Shown in pieces: positions 24,730 through 31,214 of a stretch of 64,000 nucleotides of DNA. The first letter of the stretch is position 1, and each line of letters opens with the position of its first letter. Under the pieces are notes generated by a model. It ran no database searches and was not told the DNA's origin. It saw only the letters and a program-made list of their open reading frames with translations. Both the position numbers and the translations under genes were made by a program. Origin of the DNA: Paenibacillus sp. Soil522 (GTDB lineage: Bacteria > Bacillota > Bacilli > Paenibacillales > Paenibacillaceae); NCBI RefSeq assembly GCF_001428245.1, contig NZ_LMRV01000024.1, positions 1,507 through 65,506 on the forward strand, written 5' to 3'.

Positions 24730-25350
24730 CTAACGGATAAGGTGTAAGCAAAACTCCAGATCAGACTGCAGATGTTCTTTCATCAGCTGCTCTGCGATAT
24801 TGCCGTTGTGCGCCTTTATGGCTTCACAGATTTCATGGTGCTCATCAATGAGAAAGGGGCGGTGATGATAGACGACCGTGTGCCGGAACAGATAAATAAC
24901 GGACTGCATGCGGTCGAATAAATCGATCATGAGCGAATTGTTGCTGGCACGCATGATGATTTCATGGAACTCTTTGTTGGCTTCCATAATTTCGTCCAGC
25001 TCGCCGGAGCGGCCGATCTCCACGCATTGCTCCAGAGCCAGCAGCTCTTTCTCAGATAAGTAGGAAGCAGCACACTGTGCCGCATGTCCTTCGATCAGCT
25101 TTCTCAGCTCGAAGGTGTTGCGCAAATCGGTTTCCGACAGCTTCACGACTCGCTTATTGACGACAAGCCCTTCCTGCTCCAGCTTGCGGATGGACTCGCG
25201 GATGGGTGTGCGGCTGACGTTGAGCTCGGCGGCAAGCTTCTCCTCGATCAGCTTAGTTCCCTGGGCAAGCGTTCCGTTCAGAATCATGTCTCTTATCTCT
25301 TTGTAAGACTGTTGATATGCCGTTATGGATTTATGGTTGCTGCGTTGCAT
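24730..25350 (-). CDS. GntR-family (FCD domain) regulator of the acid-sugar operon
   Basis: 206 residues. The winged helix spans residues 10-70, with EIRDMILNGTLAQGTKLIEE and the recognition helix in NVSRTPIRESIRKLEQEGLV. The wing is short. The C-terminal FCD domain has the metal-ligand pattern D/E...EFHEIIMRASNN, DEHHEI and a final His near residue 189. AGAGGTG precedes ATG 25350. It is divergent from the dehydrogenase-kinase-aldolase-permease operon, and TTGTNTACAA palindromes stand between them. The effector is likely a sugar acid. Confidence 0.88.
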   Translation of the reverse strand: MQRSNHKSITAYQQSYKEIRDMILNGTLAQGTKLIEEKLAAELNVSRTPIRESIRKLEQEGLVVNKRVVKLSETDLRNTFELRKLIEGHAAQCAASYLSEKELLALEQCVEIGRSGELDEIMEANKEFHEIIMRASNNSLMIDLFDRMQSVIYLFRHTVVYHHRPFLIDEHHEICEAIKAHNGNIAEQLMKEHLQSDLEFCLHLIR

Positions 25351-25446
25351 GCTTATTCACCTCTACTGTCTACTTTAGCGAAAAGCTCGGCTTTAAACAA
25401 TCATTTATCGCTCGTTTTATTAAAAATGTATTCCATAATAAAATAA

Positions 25447-25511
25447 TTGTATACAAAATCATAATTATTGTTTACAATATGGGAAGTGATAGAGATTGAT
25501 AACGTTTACAA
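25447..25511. promoter_or_regulatory. GntR (FCD) operator cluster
   Basis: TTGTATACAA (25447-25456, perfect palindrome), TTGTTTACAA (25468-25477) and a half-type GTTTACAA (25504-25511) follow each other. GTTTACAATATG is exactly repeated at 25470-25481 and 25504-25515. TTGTNTACAA is the kind of site bound by FadR-type GntR regulators. Confidence 0.65.
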
Positions 25512-25533
25512 TATGAGTTGGAGGGATAACAAC

Positions 25534-26427
25534 ATGAAGAAGAGAATCGGATTTATCGGTTTGGGTATTATGGGCCGCCCGATGTCATCAAACCTGCTGA
25601 AAGCTGGCTATGAACTGAGCGTATTCGATATTAATAAAGAGGCTGTCACAGCACTTGCGGCCGAAGGAGCCAGGGCAGCGGCATCGCCTAAGGAAGTTGC
25701 TGAGCACAGCGAGATTATATTTACGATGCTGCCGAATTCCCAGCATGTCAAAGAAGTTATTTTGGGTGAGAACGGGATTTTGAATGGGGCATCTAAAGGA
25801 AGCGTCATCATCGATATGAGCTCGATCTCGCCGGTTGTATCCAAGGAGCTGTCCGTGAAAGCGGTTAATGCTGGTCTTTCCATGCTGGATGCGCCAGTAA
25901 GCGGAGGCGAGCCGAAAGCAATCAACGGTACGCTTGCGATAATGGTTGGCGGCAGTGAGAGCGTATTTGACAGCGTTCAGGATGTGCTTCACGTACTCGG
26001 AGAAGATGTTACGCTGGTCGGCGACAATGGCTGCGGCGCAACAGCGAAGCTGGCTAATCAGATTATCGTCAATCTCAACATCGCGGCGATGTCGGAAGCG
26101 CTCGTATTCGCGGCGAAAGCGGGAATCAATGTCGAGAAGATGTACAAGGCCATTCGCGGCGGTCTGGCGGGCAGCGCCGTACTCGATGCTAAAGTACCGC
26201 TCATTCTGAAGCGTAACTTCGTAGCCGGCGGACGCATCGATATTAACCTTAAAGACATGACTAATGTGATGGAAACCGCTCATGATATCGGAGTGCCGCT
26301 GCCGCTGAGTAGCCAGCTGCTGGAAATTTTCCACGCGCTTAAAGTCGATGGCAAAGCTGCCGATGATCATGGCGGCATCGTGCAATATTTCGAGAAGCTT
26401 GCAGGCGTTGAGGTTAAAGGCGTGTAA
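25534..26427 (+). CDS. Beta-hydroxyacid dehydrogenase, GarR/LtnD-like
   Basis: 297 residues of the 3-hydroxyisobutyrate/6-phosphogluconate dehydrogenase family. GFIGLGIMGRPMSSNL binds NAD(P). The substrate loop is DAPVSGGEPKA near residue 119, the catalytic lysine is K172 in GATAKLANQ, and the RIDINLKDM segment near residue 234 is typical of tartronate-semialdehyde reductase (GarR) and of threonate/erythronate dehydrogenases (LtnD). With a DUF1537 kinase next door, oxidation of a four-carbon sugar acid at C2 is the more fitting role. The start is ATG 25534 after GGAGGG; the earlier in-frame ATG lies in the operator region. Confidence 0.85.
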   Translation: MKKRIGFIGLGIMGRPMSSNLLKAGYELSVFDINKEAVTALAAEGARAAASPKEVAEHSEIIFTMLPNSQHVKEVILGENGILNGASKGSVIIDMSSISPVVSKELSVKAVNAGLSMLDAPVSGGEPKAINGTLAIMVGGSESVFDSVQDVLHVLGEDVTLVGDNGCGATAKLANQIIVNLNIAAMSEALVFAAKAGINVEKMYKAIRGGLAGSAVLDAKVPLILKRNFVAGGRIDINLKDMTNVMETAHDIGVPLPLSSQLLEIFHALKVDGKAADDHGGIVQYFEKLAGVEVKGV

Positions 26428-26506
26428 CAAATGCTTGGGCAACAGTAAAGTTTCACACGGTTATGAAATAGTGATGTTAAGTCATTCAAAATGAGGTGGA
26501 TATAAC

Positions 26507-27946
26507 ATGATTAGCGAGGCGAAACATACTACGCTTGCAGCTGTACAGGCGAAGCTGCCGGCCGAATGGGATAACAGCGGTCTGCGGCAGGAAATCAAAC
26601 GGCTCAACGACTCCCGGAACCGGAAAATTATCGTGCTGGACGATGATCCAACAGGCGTTCAGACGGTTCATGACATTGATGTATTGACGGAGTGGGATAA
26701 AGAACTGCTGTCGGAGGCGTTCGATGCTCCAGAATCGCTCTTTTATATTTTGACAAATACCCGGGGACTTGACGCTGAAACCGCAGAGCGGATCAATCGT
26801 GAGATTGCCCGCAACGTGCAAGCGGTTGCGAGCGAGAAGGGCAAGTCGTTTACCTTTGTCAGCCGCAGCGATTCCATGCTGCGCGGGTATTACCCGCTTG
26901 AAACGGATGTCCTTTCCGAGGAAGTGTCGCGCCTGAGCGGTCAAAGCTACGACGGCCAGCTTATTATCCCTGCTTTCTTCGAGGCTGGACGCGTAACGTA
27001 TGATAACACCCACTACATGCTAGAGGGAGAAAAGCTTATTCCCGTGCAAGAGACGGAATTCGCCAAGGATAAAGTGTTTGGCTACGAGAACGGCAACTTG
27101 ACTGCATGGGTAGAAGAGAAGACAGAGGGCCGTATCAAAAGTGAACAATGCCTCGTTATTTCTCTGGATCAGTTGCGCAAGGGACCGGAAGCGGTCAAAG
27201 AAGTGCTGCTGGGAGCTGTGGGCAATGTGCCGGTAATCGTCAACGCGCTAACTTACGCGGACATGGATGTGCTCTCGCTCGCTCTGCTGCAAGCGGAGGA
27301 GGAAGGCAAATCGTTTATTTTCCGCACAGCGGCATCGTTCGTGAAATCATATGCCGGCATCTCGGATCAGGAATACCTCCCGAAGGAGAAGCTGATTGCA
27401 AGCGGACAGGAGAGCCATGGCGGCATTGTCGTCGTAGGATCTTATGTGCAGAAAACAACGCGCCAGCTGGGGCATTTGCTCACTTTTCCGGGTATCGTTG
27501 CGCTGGAGATCGACGTAGAGCAGGTTCTCGATCCTGCAGCGTACAAACTTGAGATTGGCCGCGTCATTGCTCAAGCGAACAGACATATTGCCGAAGGCAG
27601 CAATGTCGTCGTATTCAGCAGCCGCAAGCTCATCGCAGTAGATAACGTAGCCGACAATTTCAAAATAAGCCAGACGGTATCGGGAGCGCTTGTTGAAATT
27701 GTGCAGTCTCTTAAGGTCGTTCCGAAGTTTATTATTGCCAAAGGAGGCATTACTTCCAGCGATGTGGCGACAAAGGGTCTTGCCATCCGCAAGGCGCGTG
27801 TGCTTGGCCAGGTTGCGGCGGGCATTCCCGTGTGGCAAACCGGGGATGAGGCCAAATTCAGCGGCATTCCTTACATCGTGTTTCCGGGCAATGTAGGCGG
27901 GGAGCGGACGCTGCTTGAGACGGTCGAGAAAATCGAGAATAAATAG
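26507..27946 (+). CDS. Four-carbon acid sugar kinase (DUF1537 family)
   Basis: 479 residues. DUF1537 kinases phosphorylate four-carbon acid sugars such as 3-oxotetronates or D-threonate with ATP. The N-terminal motif DDDPTG (residues 45-50) and SRSDSMLRGYYPLE bind substrate. The C-terminal domain has KGGITSSD and FPGNVGG for ATP binding. AGGTGG-type ribosome site precedes ATG 26507. It lies between a GarR/LtnD-like dehydrogenase and a class II aldolase. The exact sugar acid cannot be read from sequence. An OtnI isomerase and OtnC decarboxylase are absent, so this is not the standard threonate operon. Confidence 0.9.
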   Translation: MISEAKHTTLAAVQAKLPAEWDNSGLRQEIKRLNDSRNRKIIVLDDDPTGVQTVHDIDVLTEWDKELLSEAFDAPESLFYILTNTRGLDAETAERINREIARNVQAVASEKGKSFTFVSRSDSMLRGYYPLETDVLSEEVSRLSGQSYDGQLIIPAFFEAGRVTYDNTHYMLEGEKLIPVQETEFAKDKVFGYENGNLTAWVEEKTEGRIKSEQCLVISLDQLRKGPEAVKEVLLGAVGNVPVIVNALTYADMDVLSLALLQAEEEGKSFIFRTAASFVKSYAGISDQEYLPKEKLIASGQESHGGIVVVGSYVQKTTRQLGHLLTFPGIVALEIDVEQVLDPAAYKLEIGRVIAQANRHIAEGSNVVVFSSRKLIAVDNVADNFKISQTVSGALVEIVQSLKVVPKFIIAKGGITSSDVATKGLAIRKARVLGQVAAGIPVWQTGDEAKFSGIPYIVFPGNVGGERTLLETVEKIENK

Positions 27947-28009
27947 CAGAGCTAATAGTCGCCCATAGAACAACCGAACAAATTAAAAGAGAAAGGAGTG
28001 AAGCCGTTC

Positions 28010-28849
28010 GTGATCGTGAATACTAAAGAAATGCTGACAGCGGCACAGCAAGGAAATTATGCGGTAGCTGCGTTCAATGTATACAATCAGGAAACGGTAC
28101 AAGCAGCTGTCCGCGCGGCTGAAAGCCAGAGTATGCCGGTTATGATTGCTCTCGGGGAACGCTATTTCCCTACCGTTGATGTTGAAGGCTTCGCTGCCAT
28201 GGTCAAGGCTATCGGAGCCAAATCATCCGTTCCGGTTGCGCTTCACCTGGACCATGCTTACGAGAAGGAATCGATTGAGCGTGCGATTGCCAGCGGTTTT
28301 TCTTCCGTTATGTACGACGGCTCCAAGTACAGCTTTGAGCAAAATGTTGAACAAACAAAAGAGATCGTCTCGATCGCACACATTGCGGGCGTATCCGTAG
28401 AAGCGGAGATTGGCTCGCTCGCAAGAGGTTCTTTCTCAGACGAGGAAGAAGGCAGCGGAACAATGACTAACCCGGCTGATGCCAAGCAGTTCGTAGCGGA
28501 AACGGGTGTCGACTTTCTGGCGGCAGCCATCGGTACGGTACACGGCATGTACAGCGGCGAGCCGAACATTAATCTTCAGCTGCTGGAGCAAATCCGCGCT
28601 GCAATTGACATTCCGCTTGTGCTGCATGGCGGCTCCGGCACACCGGATGCCATCATTGTCGAAACGATCAAACGCGGCATTTGTAAAATTAATGTAAATA
28701 CCGAAATTTCGCTGGCTGCCGTATCGTTTCTGAAAGATCATGTGGCAGCTTATCCAAGCACTCATCTGTCGTCAGTTATGGCTGAGCTGGAGAACGCTAT
28801 TGTACCGGCCATGAGCCGCTTCGTTTCATTGTTTGCAAACAGGGCTTGA
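28010..28849 (+). CDS. Class II aldolase of the FbaA/GatY/KbaY family
   Basis: 279 residues. The zinc and catalytic motif ALHLDHAYE gives the catalytic D81 and ligand H82. GTVHGMYSGEP and VLHGGSGTPD carry the other ligands and the phosphate loop. These enzymes cleave ketose phosphates to dihydroxyacetone phosphate and an aldehyde. I start at GTG 28010 (MIVNTKEML), 11 bases after AAGGAG; GTG 27998 lies inside the ribosome site. Its place after a DUF1537 kinase suggests cleavage of a phosphorylated four-carbon acid sugar or related product rather than fructose 1,6-bisphosphate. That is an inference. Confidence 0.88.
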   Translation: MIVNTKEMLTAAQQGNYAVAAFNVYNQETVQAAVRAAESQSMPVMIALGERYFPTVDVEGFAAMVKAIGAKSSVPVALHLDHAYEKESIERAIASGFSSVMYDGSKYSFEQNVEQTKEIVSIAHIAGVSVEAEIGSLARGSFSDEEEGSGTMTNPADAKQFVAETGVDFLAAAIGTVHGMYSGEPNINLQLLEQIRAAIDIPLVLHGGSGTPDAIIVETIKRGICKINVNTEISLAAVSFLKDHVAAYPSTHLSSVMAELENAIVPAMSRFVSLFANRA

Positions 28850-28860
28850 CCCTGTTTTCA
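28838..28860 (+). terminator. Weak hairpin between the aldolase and permease genes
   Basis: AACAGGG (28838-28844) and CCCTGTT (28850-28856) enclose a 5-nt loop and are followed by TTTC. It overlaps the aldolase stop codon and could reduce read-through into the permease gene. Confidence 0.35.
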
Positions 28861-28904
28861 TTTCTTAACAAGAGAGCGTTTACATTAAATGGGGGGTTAT
28901 AACG

Positions 28905-30263
28905 ATGTATTCTATATTTGGACTCAGTCATGATGCAAGTTTGCTGCTGTATGCGGTCATTTCTATTATTGGTTTGATCCTGCTTATCGCTAAAGTGAAA
29001 ATGAATCCTTTTATCGCTCTTATTGTAGGAGCTGTATTTATGGGGCTCATTTCGGGAATGCCGTTGACGGGTATCGTCAAGGCCTTTCAAGAAGGGGTAG
29101 CTAACGTTCTTGGTTTTATAGCGATTGTATTAGGACTCGGTACGATGCTGGGCAAGCTGATGGCCGAATCAGGCGGTGCCGAACGGGTTGCCAAAACGAT
29201 GGTGCGCGTATTCGGTGAGAAAAATGTCCACTGGGCGATGATGGTCGTTGCTGTTATCTGTGGTATACCGGTGTTCTTTCAGGTCGGACTTGTGCTTTTA
29301 TTCCCGCTCGTATTCGTAATTGCCAAGCACACGGGCACCTCGCTGATTAAAATCGGACTTTCACTCGTTGCGGGCTTGGCCGTCGTGCACAGTCTCATTC
29401 CTCCTCATCCGGCAGCGATGCTGGCGGTAGGCATCTTCAATGCCAATATCGGAAAAACGATATTTCTGGCGCTAATCGTATCCTTGCCGGCGGCCGCAAT
29501 TGCCGGTCCGCTTTACGGTTCTTGGATTGCGAAGCGCATCAAGTCGGAAGCCTCGAGCGATCTGATGGCGCAGTTTACCGAAACGAAAGAAAAAGAACTG
29601 CCGGGCTTCGGCATTACGATCTTTACGATTTTGCTGCCGGTTATTATCATGCTTCTGGCGACAGTTGTCGACCTGATACTGCCGGAAACAAACATCTTCA
29701 GACAGGTCATTGACTTCATTGGAAGTCCGATTATTGCCCTGCTGCTCGCGCTGCTGTTCTCACTCTACTCCTTCGGCTATGCACGCGGCTTCAACAGCAA
29801 TGAGCTGTTGAAATTCACGAATGATTGTCTTGGTCCGGTAGCTTCCATCATCCTGCTGATCGGCGCGGGCGGCGGCTTTAACAAAATTTTGACTGCCAGC
29901 GGCGTAGGCGATGCGATTGCCGGCTTTGCCCAAAATGCGAATTTGTCGCCGCTTGTGCTTGCATTTGTAATCGCCGGCCTCATACGGGCAGCCGTTGGCT
30001 CGGCAACTGTCGCAATGACGACCGCTGCCGGAATTGTTGCCCCGATAGCGGCAACGATGCCTGGTGTTAGTCCGGAGCTGCTTGTTCTCGCTACAGGAGC
30101 AGGTTCCATTATTTTGTCCCATGTTAACGATTCCGGCTTCTGGATCGTTAAGGAGTACTTGAATTTATCCGTACCGCAAACGTTGAAAACGTGGACAGTA
30201 ATGGAAACTATTCTCGGCTTTACGGCTTTTGCCCTCGTTATGGTATTGAGTATCTTCATCTAA
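28905..30263 (+). CDS. GntP-family sugar-acid permease
   Basis: 452 residues with about 12 to 14 hydrophobic segments. GntP traits include the early MNPFIALIVGAVFMGLISGM segment, GLGTMLGKLMAESGGAERVA, the HSLIPPHPAAMLAV loop (GntP members have VPPHPGP here) and the late SHVNDSGFWIVKEYLNLS signature. It imports gluconate-like sugar acids by proton symport. GGGGGG precedes ATG 28905. As the last gene of the dehydrogenase-kinase-aldolase operon it probably brings in the sugar acid that these enzymes degrade. Confidence 0.92.
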   Translation: MYSIFGLSHDASLLLYAVISIIGLILLIAKVKMNPFIALIVGAVFMGLISGMPLTGIVKAFQEGVANVLGFIAIVLGLGTMLGKLMAESGGAERVAKTMVRVFGEKNVHWAMMVVAVICGIPVFFQVGLVLLFPLVFVIAKHTGTSLIKIGLSLVAGLAVVHSLIPPHPAAMLAVGIFNANIGKTIFLALIVSLPAAAIAGPLYGSWIAKRIKSEASSDLMAQFTETKEKELPGFGITIFTILLPVIIMLLATVVDLILPETNIFRQVIDFIGSPIIALLLALLFSLYSFGYARGFNSNELLKFTNDCLGPVASIILLIGAGGGFNKILTASGVGDAIAGFAQNANLSPLVLAFVIAGLIRAAVGSATVAMTTAAGIVAPIAATMPGVSPELLVLATGAGSIILSHVNDSGFWIVKEYLNLSVPQTLKTWTVMETILGFTAFALVMVLSIFI

Positions 30264-30281
30264 ATTTGTGCAGCCTCACGC

Positions 30282-30311
30282 AAAAGCCACGTCAGATGAC
30301 GTGGCTTTTTT
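30282..30311 (+). terminator. Terminator of the acid-sugar operon
   Basis: AAAAGCCACGTC and GACGTGGCTTTTTT form a perfect 12-bp stem with a short loop and a T tail. Confidence 0.88.
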
Positions 30312-30427
30312 GCATACTCTCAGAAATCTCGACCGTAATTGTACAGCCGGGCTATTGCTACTCCACTTTATTAGAATAAATGAACATCTCTATAATAAAA
30401 CCGAATAGCATTTGTTATCCTCATGAA

Positions 30428-30456
30428 TTGACTCTTTAACGGCCGTGTTATATTAT
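30428..30456 (+). promoter_or_regulatory. Sigma-A-type promoter of a small transcription unit
   Basis: TTGACT (30428-30433), a 17-nt spacer and TATTAT (30451-30456) match the sigma-A consensus well. Transcription would begin near 30463, about 95 nt before the small reading frame at 30557. Confidence 0.6.
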
Positions 30457-30556
30457 GTGACATATAAACAATTACGCAAAGAAAAAAACGTGGTTCTCGT
30501 GTTATATAATTTTACGCATCGTTGGTTTCAACTAATAGTCATGAGGAGTGGTTGCG

Positions 30557-30694
30557 ATGAAATTGTTATTTATTATTGCAGGTATGCTGTCAGTAGTTAA
30601 TTATAATAAGGTAGAAGACGATTGTGTAAGTAATCTTAACGAGGCATTTGTAGGAAACGAACAGTACTGGAAGTTGACTAAACTTTCCGTATAA
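30557..30694 (+). CDS. Small peptide of unknown function
   Basis: 45 codons from ATG 30557, eight bases after GAGGAG, ending with TAA at 30692-30694. The peptide starts with a hydrophobic run (MKLLFIIAGMLSVV) and continues with a polar, acidic part containing one cysteine and a tryptophan. I recognise no family. A good promoter lies upstream (30428-30456) and a terminator downstream (30785-30816), so the unit is about 350 nt long and stands alone between the gntP and nas operons. The transcript might instead be a regulatory RNA. Confidence 0.4.
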   Translation: MKLLFIIAGMLSVVNYNKVEDDCVSNLNEAFVGNEQYWKLTKLSV

Positions 30695-30784
30695 TCTGTT
30701 TTTCTTGAACGTTAATATAATCGCAAGCAAACGACAATAAACTTCATTTATGTTCGAAGCCTGAATACCGGGAATATGTGAAAG

Positions 30785-30816
30785 AGGTGTTTCCTTCACA
30801 AGGAAACACCTTTTTC
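30785..30816 (+). terminator. Terminator of the small transcription unit
   Basis: AGGTGTTTCCTT (30785-30796) pairs with AAGGAAACACCT (30800-30811), followed by TTTTTC. The T tract is on the plus strand only. Confidence 0.85.
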
Positions 30817-31034
30817 TTGTTTAAACAGATTTTTCGCTTATTTAAGTTCTGAATCGCAAAAGATCCATACGCCTTGCCGTAGAATCATCACTTGTAAGTG
30901 TGAGATAAATTAACATAATAAGAAAACAAGTGTTCACATTTCGAAGTTGCTGGAATCAATATACAATTGATGACGCATTCAAGTGCTAAAATCGGGTAAA
31001 AAGCGAACGATTATACATTTAGAATTTATAACAT

Positions 31035-31144
31035 ACGTCATTTTGTTACAAATGTTAAATTACCTCACAAATTTTCATTGAAATATACGTCAAAATGCGT
31101 TAAATTAGAGGTAAGGATTAAATGTGTGAGTATATATGACGTCA
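31035..31144. promoter_or_regulatory. nasD: Control region of the nas cluster: phased ACGTCA repeats, promoter, TnrA-like box
   Basis: ACGTCA occurs at 31035-31040, 31087-31092 and 31139-31144, exactly 52 bp apart each time, in the context AYATACGTCAWWWTG (the last copy extends to a TGACGTCA palindrome). A likely promoter is TTGAAA (31078-31083), a 17-nt spacer and TAAATT (31101-31106). TGTGAGTATATATGACG (31125-31141) fits the B. subtilis TnrA box TGTNANAWWWTNTNACA with two mismatches, though downstream of that promoter. No gene is seen in 30817-31214. Confidence 0.5.
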
Positions 31145-31214
31145 AGTTGAGAGCTTATCTTAAATATCGATGGTCAAATTTACGAATGCTTAACTATTTA
31201 GGAGTGTGAATGGG

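Noticed and set aside
25588-26442. Minus-strand frame of 284 codons opposite the GarR/LtnD-like gene
   Set aside because: It is a shadow of a gene with strong codon bias; the peptide has no recognisable fold and no ribosome site.
29777-30259. Minus-strand frame of 160 codons opposite the GntP gene
   Set aside because: It is antisense to conserved membrane segments of the permease and has no independent support.
30590-30799. Minus-strand frame of 69 codons in the gntP-nas gap
   Set aside because: The promoter and terminator signals here are on the plus strand; the frame overlaps the terminator stem and has no ribosome site.
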